From the NCBI RefSeq assembly GCF_001316265.1, contig NZ_BBDN01000011.1:25621-89620 (forward strand): 64,000 bases of DNA, read 5' to 3'. Both the position numbers and the translations under genes were made by a program. Below the pieces are notes generated by a model. That model was not told where the DNA came from, made no database searches, and worked only from the letters and a program-made list of their open reading frames with translations. This document shows positions 54,592 through 64,000 of the stretch, in pieces. The stretch's first letter is position 1, and each line of letters begins with the position of its first letter. The stretch comes from Vulcanisaeta sp. JCM 16159 (lineage in GTDB: Archaea > Thermoproteota > Thermoprotei > Thermoproteales > Thermocladiaceae).

Positions 54592-54972
54592 TTATGCATA
54601 AGTACCCCCCAGCGCCAACATAGCCAGTACTTCATCCAACACCTTCATTGAGAATCTAAGTAACTCGTCCCTACTCATCGTGAACTTAGGCGTCCTATAA
54701 ACAAACACCCTATCAGCAATATCCCTATAACGCCCTAACACGAACTTATTTATAAAACGTTCAATCCTTTCATCCCTAACTACGGCTATGCATAGGGTCG
54801 CAGTACGGCATGCCCTGAGGAACTCGAAGGCGAAGTCCAAGTCATCATCAAATACACCAAATTGCTTAAAGGCCCTCCGCTTACTCCCAGATGTACACCT
54901 AAACCTTATGCCAAGTGAATAATAAACCTGGCCAAGCTCATTACAAACACCACCACCTTCGATCCAGAACAT
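54592..54972 (-). CDS. Hypothetical protein (127 aa)
   Basis: Intact. MFWIEGGGVCNELGQVYYSL is followed by RFRCTSGSKRRAFKQFGVFD and a helical tail (LLRFSMKVLDEVLAMLALGG). TTTATATTT at about 55003-55011 is a good promoter for the ATG at 54972, so the upstream ATG at 55017 is not favoured. No known motif. Confidence 0.5.
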   Translation of the reverse strand: MFWIEGGGVCNELGQVYYSLGIRFRCTSGSKRRAFKQFGVFDDDLDFAFEFLRACRTATLCIAVVRDERIERFINKFVLGRYRDIADRVFVYRTPKFTMSRDELLRFSMKVLDEVLAMLALGGTYA

Positions 54973-55245
54973 AATCCTAATAGGCTGTGAGGAAACCGAG
55001 GAAATATAAAAACCCAACTACGTGAAATAGCGCCATTAAGTGATACGCATTAGTCATAGCATGGCATAGTAATTATTAGTCCATAAATAAGGCATTAGTG
55101 GCCCATTATTAATGGGCAGAATCAATGTTGAAGCGCAAAAACCAAGGCCGAAGTAGGGCACCGGGCACCCACGGCACCAACTCGTAAATATGCACGAAGA
55201 AATTGTTATTAGGACCCTTTGCCTACTTCCGATTTAGGACATGCC

Positions 55246-55800
55246 ATGTTTAAGGGTTACTTAATTGGCAGTGCTGTGGTTGTTACGGGCATTGATGATG
55301 CCAGGAGACTCTACTCAATGGGCTTCTTTGGTAAGTTCATTAATGAGGATAAGGTTAAGCTGAATGAGGTTAATAACGTGAATACACCACTCCAATTATC
55401 AATTGTCGAGGCCCTGTACCTGGTGGATAAGGGCCTCCTGGAGGTCTTTGATGAGAATGGCAATAAGCTAACGAGGGATGACCTGGTTAGGGTTGGGCGA
55501 AGCACCGTGAATAACTTCGACCAAGTGTACACAATATATAAGGAGCTGAGAGATGGGGGCTTCGTTGTAAAGAGCGGGCTTAAGTTTGGTTCGTTATTCG
55601 CGGTTTACGAGAGGGGACCAGGCATTGACCACGCACCAGTCCTACTGCACTTCATAGAGCCTAGGAGAGCCGTGACTGCCCTGGACATAACCAGAGCCGC
55701 GAGACTTAGCCACAGCGTTAATAAGAGTTTTGTCCTGGCAACGCAGAGTGAGGCTGATGGTAAGATACACTACATAGCCTTTGAATGGTGGAGAGCATAG
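55246..55800 (+). CDS. endA: tRNA-splicing endonuclease, catalytic subunit
   Basis: Cuts bulge-helix-bulge motifs in pre-tRNA and pre-rRNA. The C-terminal domain has FGSLFAVYERGPGIDHAPVL and NKSFVLATQ: Tyr, His and Lys of the catalytic triad are all present. About 184 residues from the ATG at 55246, the size of the alpha subunit of crenarchaeal alpha2beta2 enzymes. The upstream GTG/ATG extension (from 55219) lacks family similarity. The rRNA processing stems at 6829 and 8404 are likely substrates. Confidence 0.9.
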   Translation: MFKGYLIGSAVVVTGIDDARRLYSMGFFGKFINEDKVKLNEVNNVNTPLQLSIVEALYLVDKGLLEVFDENGNKLTRDDLVRVGRSTVNNFDQVYTIYKELRDGGFVVKSGLKFGSLFAVYERGPGIDHAPVLLHFIEPRRAVTALDITRAARLSHSVNKSFVLATQSEADGKIHYIAFEWWRA

Positions 55801-55889
55801 TACTTTTCTCATTTATTCCCCAGTGTTTATTGATTACTTTTGTATATTCAATGATATACTTATTAAGTAATGCGTTAGTTAGTGCGCCG

Positions 55890-56400
55890 ATGAGCCTCAG
55901 GAGGATATTAGGTCCGCAGGTACTCTTGGTTTCGTCGGCTCAATACTCATGTTAATACCCTACGTAAGCATAGTAGGTGATATACTAGTCCTGATAGCAT
56001 TGAATAAATTGTCTAGGGCTTATGGGAACAATGCGATTTGGAATAATGCCCTTTACGCGTTGATAACAGCGATAGTCGGTGGTTTAATCCTGGCACTCAT
56101 ACTGGCTGGTACTGCATACTTGGCACTCATTTACATGGGCCCTGGTGAATTAAGTAAGCTGGGCATGGCCGTGGCCATCTTCGTGACCTTCTACATAATT
56201 ATTTTGATATTTTGATAAGTGGTTTCTTCCTAAGTAGCGCCTATAATGAGTTGGGTAGGTCGAGTAGTGTGGGTGATTTCTTAAATGCGGCGAGATGGTA
56301 TTGACTTGGCGCAATATTAACGATAGTAATCGCCGGTTTCATACTCTACATAGTGGCTGATGTATACGCTATACTCGGCTATAGTAAATTGAGGGGTTAG
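55890..56400 (+). CDS. DUF996 membrane protein, frameshifted and with an in-frame TGA
   Basis: About 170 residues, five helices: GTLGFVGSILMLIPYVSIVG, DILVLIALNKLSRAYGNNAI and AIVGGLILALILAGTAYLAL are typical of the DUF996 family. A base is missing after MSLRE near 55905, another near 56212. Later, GCGAGATGGTATTGACTTGGC carries an in-frame TGA at about 56306 where Trp is expected. It ends KLRG at TAG 56398. Function unknown. GATATACTTATTAAG (55852-55866) is the likely promoter. Confidence 0.6.
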
Positions 56401-58564
56401 TGCCGTCGTATTAATCGCGGAATTATTAATACTGCGATTAAAAACACGGCAATCACCAGTGCAATGCCGTAGTAACCAATCACTGGCGCTTCGACAACGC
56501 ACACTGCATTAATCGGCACTAGCAATTCCTGGGTTATTCCATAGGCATTTGTCACGCCACTTAATTCCTGAACACCGCATTTAATAACTACTTGCGTGAA
56601 GGGCTCGGGTAGACCAAGGGCATCCCTAACGCTGAACTCCCTGTACTCTGCGTTAAGCGCTGCCGTGTCATTCACGCCGTTTATGATTAACGGAGTCCTC
56701 AACTCGTAGGTGATTCCATTAATGCTCACGTTGGTTACCTCCTCACCATACCTAACCCATCCCAGGTATGTCGTGCCGACGTAAGCCCCATTAATGGTGT
56801 ATAGGGTTAACGAGGTGTTGTACTCCCTGATCCAGTTAACGGTGACGGTCACGGGTCTATCCATGAGTAGGATAAGCGTGTTGTTTGTGATGACGTAGCG
56901 CGTGGCGTTTGTGGTGAAGCCAGTGAATGCAAGTCTTGTTTCGTTACCTAGGTAAATAATTGTTTTGGGTACGGTAATGTTGACTATACTATCCTCATTA
57001 TACCAACCACTTAGGTTCGTGAGTTGGTTTGACAAGTCAACAATGTTTAACCTGTAATACTTAATCCATAAGTAGTTAACCACATATGACTGGTTCATTA
57101 CCAATGTTAACCCTGTGGAATTAACATACTCATTATTAATGAGTAGACCGGCTAACCTAAGTAACGTGTTGTTCCCAAGGTAAACACCCCGCGGGATCGT
57201 TATGACTACCCTGGAATTAACGGGTAGTGGTAACTTAATGGAGGCAATGCTCTGGTTATTGAGTAGGTAGCCATTGAGTATGAGAAATGCTAGGTAATCA
57301 GCGTTGATTAGGGGCCGAGGTACTCACCACCAGTAGTCACCTCCACGGTACCTGGGGCGATGGCGTAAGCCCTGGCATTAACCACGGTCTCACCGGTATC
57401 ACTACCCATGCTCCAGGCACTCGGTACCGGCAGCAAATCGCCGCTGGGCCCCTTGTAGTAAAGGGACAGCAGCGCATTTAGTTCATTAACCCTCACCATC
57501 GCCCCGTAACCCGGACCCCCAATCACAAACTCGGCATCAATTAGATAACCCAATGGCGAGTACTCTGAGCCGTTCACGACTAGGTACGGGCCACACGACG
57601 GGGTCACTAAGAATGTGACATTATCAACAAGCGTATTGACGCCGCCCATTGAGTAGCCAATGAGTACCTGGGGAAAGCCATTAACGGTCTTGTTCGTTAT
57701 TATTGTCAAGTTCACGGCTAAGGGCATTTCATAAGGTGTCCAGTTACCCATGTATGCGTAGACCTCGTTATTCATTACCGACCCACGCCCAACGATGAAT
57801 AGTGGATCCATGAATAACTCAGCACTACTCATGTTCCAAACATTAACAAGCGGCGCCATTAAGCCATAGGTAGGGTCAATAATTAGGACATTCTGAACCC
57901 AGTAATACTGAGTTTGATTGTTAACCACCATCTCAAGCACAGCATTCAACTGTAGTGAGAAGGAGCCCGGCGGTATTGAGAAATAGTTAGTTAGTGACTG
58001 AACGCCAATGCTCAGTATCCTCGCTTCGCCAAGGAACTCATTGGTTATGTATGAATACGGTATGTAACCCACCTGCGAGGGCATCAACCCATAGTCAACA
58101 ATACCAATTGGCGCATTCGTAATCGGCGTTGAGTAGTTGCGGGCTATCACGAGTATTACTCGGGCCATCGCTGAGCCATTGTTAATAACGACGATGTAAT
58201 ACTCACCGTTGGATAATTCAATGGTGGCGTTGAGTTCCCGCCCATAATACGCAAATAATGGCTTAGCCGTGGCCCCAGACTTCAACCCACTGAAACCCTG
58301 ACTACTCAGTACAAGCAATAGTACATTGACATTCGACGTTAGGTACATCCCCATTGGCCCGGGGCCATAAGCACTCACTGAGTAGTACGTGCCTGGGGCT
58401 ATCATCATTAAGTACGTGCCTGAGCCAATCACGTGGTTGTAAATCACGGCGTAACTCATTGGGTATGCGTAAATCCCGTAATTATTGATTAATGGGCTTA
58501 CCTGGTACGTGGTACCGTTGGGTAGTGCCACAAGTATTGCCAGTAACGTTAATGGGTCCAGCAC
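56397..58564 (-). CDS. Thermopsin-like (peptidase A5) surface protein with C-terminal anchor, one frameshift
   Basis: About 720 residues. A short signal peptide (LDPLTLLAILVALPNGTT) leads to a beta-rich N-terminal domain with GPGPMGMYLTSNVNVLLLVL and PIGIVDYGLMPSQVGYIPYS. SIPPGSFSLQLNAVLEMVVN then YYWVQNVLIIDP recall the thermopsin family of acid proteases. After a break near 57305 the protein continues (LINADYLAFLILNGYLLNNQ) and ends in one membrane helix plus basic tail (IALVIAVFLIAVLIIPRLIR). Many N-glycosylation sequons. Active-site residues of the family are not well defined by sequence alone. Confidence 0.65.
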
Positions 58565-58647
58565 GTGAGTTGGTTGTCAAGGTCACTTAAAAGGGTGTCT
58601 AGCTAATGGAATAACTTAATAGAGTGGGGCATTAACCATTGGGATAA

Positions 58648-59788
58648 ATGGAACTAAGCAATAAACTCGCATTGATTGGTGCCGTAAGATCACTGGGCGG
58701 CTCGCTTCTGTGGTCGTTCACCGGATTCGCCCTATTTCAATACTACAAACTACCCCTCACTCTAGTCTCCCTATTCTACGTGGCCCAGGCCGTGGTTAGT
58801 TCAATAGCCTTCATAATCGGTGGCTACCTAGCAGACTTCCTCGGTAGGGTCCAGACAATGGTCATTTCGGCGGTGGCGTCGTCAATAGCCCTACTCATCG
58901 CCTACGCAGTTAATAAGCCACTCATTGTCGTTTTAATGGTACTCACCCAATCATTTTTCAACAACGCCTATGGTGTGGCTAATACGTCAATCGTCGGCGA
59001 CTACGCTAGGGGATTCACGTCACTTGTTAAGTACTTCAGCAGACTTAGGGTGGGGGTTAATGCCGGGTGGGCAGTGGGACCAGCCATTGGTGGTCTACTC
59101 TATGAGATCTATGGCTTTAGAATGCTCATGCTCCTCGGCTCGGTAATACCATTGGCGGCATTACCACTATTAATGACTCTGCCAGAGCCCAGTTACACGG
59201 TTGAGGCCGGGTTGACATTCCACGTGAACAGGGCATTCGCGATGTTCCTAATACCGTCCTTCCTAACATTCCTGGTAATGGGCCAATTAGGCTTCCCGCT
59301 ACTAACATACTACAACATGCATGACGGCCTAACCACCTTCCAGGTTGGTCTGCTGTACATGGAGAATGGATTACTGGTGGTCTTCCTCCAGGACTTTATC
59401 GGCAGGTATTTAAGGAGACCGAGCCTGATATCACTTGGCATGGTCATATACGGAGTGAGTTACCTGGCTGTGGCCTTCATACCGGGCTTTACCTGGGCCG
59501 TGTTGGACATGTTCTTCATAACGCTTGCCGAGATGGTCGTCTCGCCGCTATCGCAGAGCATAGCCAATGCCCTGGCGGACCCAGGTCCCGGGGTAGTACA
59601 TGGGCCTATACTCACTTATTACCGGCTTGGGCAGGACCATGGCGTCATCAATCTCCGGCGTACTCCTGACCTACACAATCAAGCAACCACTCACGCTGTG
59701 GGGCTTTGTATTCGCGGTGGCCATATCATCATCGGGCCTCTACTCAATCATTATTAAGGATACCCTGGTGATTTCCCGGAGGGCGTAA
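58648..59788 (+). CDS. MFS transporter, one frameshift
   Basis: About 380 residues, 12 helices. GGYLADFLGRVQTMVISAVA holds the loop 2-3 motif and WAVGPAIGGLLYEIYGFRML the motif of helix 5. The frame shifts near 59585 (ADPGP to ADPxSRGSTMGLYSLITGLG), both halves continuing the same fold. It is divergent from the thermopsin-like gene. Substrate unknown. Confidence 0.7.
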
Positions 59789-59820
59789 CACTCATTAAGA
59801 ACGCCTATACTCACTGCAAC

Positions 59821-60653
59821 GTGGGCGGTAAGGATGGCTTGTGGCCTGGACTTTACATAATGGCTGCGGCGGCGCTTTGGTCAACAATAGGCGTGTCCAG
59901 CGTATATAGCAGGAACCCAATTATGCTTGGTCTCTTTAGGTCCTTATTCGCGTCCCTGGTCTCATTATTTATACGGAGAGTCCTTAATAGGGCCTCCGTA
60001 TTAACGGGCATAGCCTCGGTGTATTATTCTCAGCGTATCCGCTGGCGGCCGTAACGGCCGGCGTGGGCCTCGCAGCCTTCTTGCTCTACACGGCGCCCCT
60101 ATGGACGACGCTGGTGGCCCTTGGCATGGGTGAGAAACCCAGTAAGCGTGGTGTTGTCGGCGTCTCGCTGGTGATAATCGCAATTACATTAATTGGTGCT
60201 CAAGCGACCAAGGGTTCGATAAGCCTCATTGGCGTGCTTCTGGGCCTGCTCTCGGGCATCTCCTATGGCTCATACATAGCCCTAGCCAGGAGGTTTGCCA
60301 GGGTGGGTAATGAGGTTGATGTTTCCTGGGGCGCAATACCATATACCTTAATAATCACAGCACCAACAGCCATAACCTACTCAATAATTACAGATTCATG
60401 GGGGTCAATAGTTAATCCGGCCCTGTGGGGTGTTTACCTGGGCATTGTGACCACCGTGATACCCTATAGACTCTTCGCAATAGGTGTGTCTAGGGTAAGG
60501 GCTTCGACGGCCTCGGTCATAGCCACCGTGGAGCCTGTACTGGCTGCCATTTGGGGCTTCCTACTCTTTGGGCAGGTGCCCACGGCATTGACGCTGGTGG
60601 CCTACGCCCTAATAATAACCGCGTCGACGATAGTGTACTTCGAGGGGGCCTGA
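59821..60653 (+). CDS. EamA/DMT-family transporter, one frameshift
   Basis: About 277 residues in two EamA repeats: AAALWSTIGVSSVYSRNPIM with ten helices ending VEPVLAAIWGFLLFGQVPTA. The late motif RVRASTASVIATVEPVLAAI is typical of this drug/metabolite carrier family. A break near 60015 is repaired by one base (GVLFSAYPLAAVTAGVGLAA). A GTG at 59821 is the likely start. The substrate is unknown. Confidence 0.7.
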
Positions 60654-60660
60654 TGGGTTT

Positions 60661-61095
60661 TTATGAGGATGGGCAGAGCAGTTTTAGTAATTGGGCGTTT
60701 GCGTGTAAGTGCATTATTGATGGTAGTACGAATATTGCGAGCATTAGGTTTATGAATACCACGGCCGTTATGAATACGTAGAGCCAATCCCTCTCCATGG
60801 CGAAGGAGGCGATGCCAAGGGCTACCCTGAGCACCGGTGTTGCTATTAGGACCATGAGACCAAGTATTATGAATGAGAGTGGATCAAGGTTGGGAAGCCT
60901 GGATAGGGCGTATGCCGGCGGTATTACTGTGGTGTTTATTGGGGATGTTGGGCTCATGATCAGGGCTTCGCCGCACCCAAGGGCCTCGCCCTTAACGTGG
61001 AATAGGGCAACGCCAATTAATATTAGGGCTATGCTTATTATCACGCCATACCTAAGGGTTAAACCGATCACGTAGTCCATATCCCACTTAGGCAT
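60661..61095 (-). CDS. DUF1634 membrane protein
   Basis: About 145 residues, intact, three or four helices: LTLRYGVIISIALILIGVAL is the family's first helix, and FIILGLMVLIATPVLRVALG the second. DUF1634 proteins are usually encoded next to TauE/SafE permeases, as here: it starts inside the last codons of the TauE gene at 61088. It is probably an accessory subunit of that permease. Confidence 0.8.
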   Translation of the reverse strand: MPKWDMDYVIGLTLRYGVIISIALILIGVALFHVKGEALGCGEALIMSPTSPINTTVIPPAYALSRLPNLDPLSFIILGLMVLIATPVLRVALGIASFAMERDWLYVFITAVVFINLMLAIFVLPSIMHLHANAQLLKLLCPSS

Positions 61096-62095
61096 TCCCA
61101 CCACCCCTGGCTGCAGTCCTCTTCTCGTTCTTAGCCATTAACACGCCATAGCGGTAGTAGAGTATCGTCATCACTATCGCCGTGAATATTATACTTAACA
61201 GGTACTGGGTCGCCACGGTTATCGTTATTATGCGATCCAGGTACAGACCCTTCAGCAGCATCTCCATGCCGAGGAAGGCAAGTATTGCCAGGAATACCCA
61301 CCTAACCTGCTTATTCGTAATCCTCACCAGTATCTTCGTACCGGACATAGCCCCTATCAGGACACCTATTGCCGTCACCGCAGCCATCATTGGCTGTATA
61401 TAACCGAAGTACCAGTACAGGGCGCTACCCGTGGCGGCGGTTACTCCTATCATGAAGTTGCTTGTTGTTGTGCTCACCTTCATGGGTAAGTTCATGGCCC
61501 AGTCCATCCCAAGGACCTTAAGGGCGCCACTACCAATACCCAACAAACCACTAATAAAACCCGCGAAGAACATTATTAATTCACCGAGCCACCAACGAAC
61601 ACCCCAGTACTTAACCTCCATCTTAAGGGCATCATCGTAGTAACTACCATATAGCTTAAACACCCTCGTGGTCCAATCAGGCTTTCTTGGGTCCGGTATT
61701 TCGTACTTACCCCTCTGGGCTGTCGGTATTATTGAGGTCAATATGACTATACCGAATACTACGTATACAATCCAGGCAAGTCCGTGTGTGTATACGTAGT
61801 TAGCAGTTAGTGAGCCGACTATTGAGCCTGTCGTCGTGGCTATCTCGAGACCCATTCCAATCCTTACGTTGGTTATCCTATCCCTAATGTAGGCACTGGC
61901 TGCGCCGCTCGAAGTGGCTATTGTGGATATTAACGATGCACCAGCGGCGTAGGCAATCGGTATGCCCAGGAACAAAGTGAGAAGCGGCACAAGGACTGTT
62001 CCGCCTCCTAACCCTGTTAATGACCCGAGCAGCCCAGCAATTATGCTAAATACAAGTAACTCTATACAACAAATTATTGTTCTAAGTAGGACCAT
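61088..62095 (-). CDS. TauE/SafE-family permease (large form)
   Basis: 335 residues, intact. Repeat 1: FSIIAGLLGSLTGLGGGTVL; repeat 2: FFAGFISGLLGIGSGALKVL. A soluble loop between helices (residues about 125-180: RGKYEIPDPRKPDWTTRVFK) makes it longer than the two small TauE proteins at 27029 and 28810. Coupled to DUF1634. An AT box (RC of CCTTAAAAAAAC, 62119-62130) lies 25-30 bp upstream of the ATG. Likely carries a sulfur-containing or organic anion. Confidence 0.82.
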   Translation of the reverse strand: MVLLRTIICCIELLVFSIIAGLLGSLTGLGGGTVLVPLLTLFLGIPIAYAAGASLISTIATSSGAASAYIRDRITNVRIGMGLEIATTTGSIVGSLTANYVYTHGLAWIVYVVFGIVILTSIIPTAQRGKYEIPDPRKPDWTTRVFKLYGSYYDDALKMEVKYWGVRWWLGELIMFFAGFISGLLGIGSGALKVLGMDWAMNLPMKVSTTTSNFMIGVTAATGSALYWYFGYIQPMMAAVTAIGVLIGAMSGTKILVRITNKQVRWVFLAILAFLGMEMLLKGLYLDRIITITVATQYLLSIIFTAIVMTILYYRYGVLMAKNEKRTAARGGGNA

Positions 62096-62265
62096 GGCTA
62101 CCTAGCTTGATTAGCATGACCTTAAAAAAACTAACTTGCCCCGAGGGACTTGTTGTGTATTCTACGTGCGTTATTAAGGAATTTTCAAATCTAAAACATT
62201 AACTAGGTTCATGCCTTATAAACCTCCATATTCCTATTATTTTACTTAAGTAAAATGAAATGCCG

Positions 62266-63589
62266 CTAAGCCATATTACCCAATTTCCCATGAACCTCAG
62301 GAATTACGTCATACAACTTCTCAATCAATTCCACCTCATTAACACCGATTAATCCACCATCCCTCACCACAAACCTCCCACCAACAATCACATCATTAAC
62401 ACTATGGCCATTAAGCAATGACACCACGGACTCCACTGGGTCGTATATAGGCAATGCCCTGACATCATCCAGCCTAAGCGTTATTAGGTCGGCCTTGAAG
62501 CCCTCATTAATCACGCCCACGTTATCCCCAACCAACAGTCCACCCCAGCCCGTGAGTGCCCTGAGCATTGTTACTGAGTTGAAGGAGGACTTATCATAGG
62601 TCAGGCCAACCGTCAATGCCTTACCCACGGTCCTGGCAACCTTAACCTCATGAAGAATGTCGAGACTTGTGAATGCACCACCATCACTACCAAAACCAAA
62701 CAACACATCGTCAAGCATTGGCAACCAATGCTGACCCATTACCAGGGAGTCAACCGTTGGGCACCAAGCAATCCCTAACCCCCTATCCCTAACAATGGCT
62801 CTCTCCCTATTTGATAGGTAAACCGCATGCGCAATAACCGTGGGCCTGATCGACGTCAGACCCAACCTATCAAAGACCTCAAGTGGCCTGGCGCCGTACC
62901 TAGTGAGTGCGTGGTCGACTTCACCCTGGTACTCGCAAGGTGGTAAGTTATGCCAAGCCCTTTACTCAAACATAGGTCCTTTAACTTAAGGAGTAGGTCC
63001 TCGGTAACCATCATTATCTGCCTAATTGAGCACCAAACCCTGACCCTATCACCGACCTCGGGCAATAGTTCCTCAGTCTTATGCACGACTTCCTCAGCAT
63101 CAATTACCTCATCACTACGTATATTGAAGGTTGATGGCGTGACCACGCCCCTAACCCCAACCTCATTAATAGCCTTAATCAACTCCCTAGTCTCGGCGCG
63201 CCTGCCTCTATGAAGTATGTAATGCCGTTCTTAGCCATGGCAGCGACACTCACTAGGGATGATAAGCGTGCTAAGTCATCGGTTAGTAAATCCTCAAAGG
63301 GTATTAGGAGCTTAACCCATATTGGAGGTAATGCAAGCCTCTCGTCATTAATGAACGACCTAAGCAACACTTGCTGGGTGTGAGTGTGGGCATCGATGAG
63401 GCCTGGCATCAGTATGTGCCTACCCCTATCAATGACCTCCTCACCCCTATACTGACTGAGTACCTCGCTCGCCTTACCCACGGCCTTAATTAAGCCGTTA
63501 TCCACGGCTACGGCCCCATCCTCAATAACCATTGGGTTTGACATTGTTATTACGTACCTAGCCCTAATGATTAGGTCTACCCGCTCCAT
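62266..63589 (-). CDS. Amidohydrolase (deaminase-type), two frameshifts
   Basis: Metal-dependent hydrolase of the cytosine/MTA/SAH deaminase or chlorohydrolase group. HILMPGLIDAHTHTQQVLLR gives the HxH metal site. After a shift near 63190, ...VRVWCSIRQIMMVTEDLLLK and LGITYHLASTRVKSTTHSLG follow; after a shift near 62870, TVIAHAVYLSNRERAIVRDR (His) and FGFGSDGGAFTSLDILHEVK (Asp). About 440 residues. The substrate is unproven; MTA/SAH deaminase or ammelide-type activity are options. Confidence 0.7.
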
Positions 63590-63595
63590 AAATAA

Positions 63596-64000
63596 TCACT
63601 CTGGCGGAATCTCGACATACGCCACGGAAATATCCATGCCATACCTCCTCAGGTATATGGACCTAGCCACTAGGTAGGCGATGACTCCTAGTACGAAGGC
63701 GCCGATTATTACGCCGTAGGCGAGTGGGTTACCGCCCCAGATCTGCGGGTAGGCTAGGAATTCGTAGTCCAGGTAAATGAACACTAGGAATTGAAGAATG
63801 CCAGCGGTAATAAGTGCCGCCCTAGCCCTGCCACTCAATTCATTATTTTTCCTGAGCGCTATTATTACCGCGGCAATACCTACGAATGCCAGGTACGTTA
63901 ATGGTCCGACCTCGGTACCGTAGAGCGCCGTGAACGTTCCATAAAACAACCCAGTAACTGTGATGAGGCTGAGGTAACGATTAAGTCAAATAAATGAGCA
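63596..64000 (-). CDS. C-terminal end of an APC-type amino acid permease, partial, frameshifted
   Basis: Hydrophobic segments GPLTYLAFVGIAAVIIALRK, AALITAGILQFLVFIYLDYE and GVIIGAFVLGVIAYLVARSI match the last helices of amino acid/polyamine permeases. A break near 63950 joins LFDLIVTSASSQLLG upstream in another frame. The rest of the gene is beyond the window. It lies seven bases upstream of the amidohydrolase ATG on the same strand, and may supply it with a nitrogen compound. Confidence 0.5.

Overview
The window comes from a hyperthermophilic crenarchaeon of the Thermoproteales, most like Vulcanisaeta, Caldivirga or Thermocladium. The evidence is an archaeal 16S-23S rRNA operon with no spacer tRNA and no linked 5S; AGG/AGA-rich arginine codons; AT-rich boxes about 25 bp before start codons with little or no 5' leader; and archaeal genes such as Rpo7, aIF1, HerA-Mre11-Rad50, Lhr, tRNA-splicing endonuclease and a PaREP1-like protein.

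Layout. 1-3850: the end of a cytochrome bd-type oxidase gene, an EVE-domain protein with a nuclease-like C-terminus, then a decayed stretch with transporter, ParA-like and tRNA-like remnants. 3852-11500: an Lhr helicase gene followed by the rRNA operon with its promoter and processing stems. 11700-18650: a coiled-coil surface protein, an AAA ATPase, a PaREP1-like protein, MTA phosphorylase, aIF1 and Rpo7. 18630-23770: an ABC-2 exporter, an MFS carrier, a NifX-like protein and a small regulator. 23850-30130: a tight accessory cluster of a duplicated ferredoxin, two TetR regulators, an MFS carrier, two TauE/SafE permeases and an FmdE-like protein, tied together by palindromic operator-like sites. 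30140-36170: a BASS/ACR3-type carrier fused to a UspA domain, an Lrp regulator, a PIN toxin with paired antitoxins, and another ATPase. 36180-42660: MFS, CLC chloride channel, CPA2-type antiporter, acyl-CoA synthetase (ADP-forming). 42690-51450: the HerA-Mre11-Rad50 DNA-end-processing operon flanked by unknown proteins. 51650-56400: a threonine-synthase-like protein that lacks the catalytic lysine and ends in a winged helix, an HTH-CBS regulator, a zinc protein, EndA and DUF996. 56400-64000: a thermopsin-like surface protease, MFS and DMT carriers, DUF1634 with TauE, an amidohydrolase and the end of an amino acid permease.

Most genes, including essential ones (rpo7, rad50, herA), carry one or more single-base frameshifts. 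Nearly all are repaired by adding one base, often to a G or C run. This looks like indel error in an uncorrected assembly, so I annotate each such gene over its full span and give the shift point. The rRNA genes and several long ORFs (most of Lhr, the MFS at 25815, Mre11) read cleanly.

The most interesting items are the TetR-type operator regulon at 23850-28165, the catalytically dead threonine-synthase/winged-helix protein, the EVE-nuclease fusion, the carrier-UspA fusion, and the unusual peptidyl-transferase-centre bases in the 23S rRNA.
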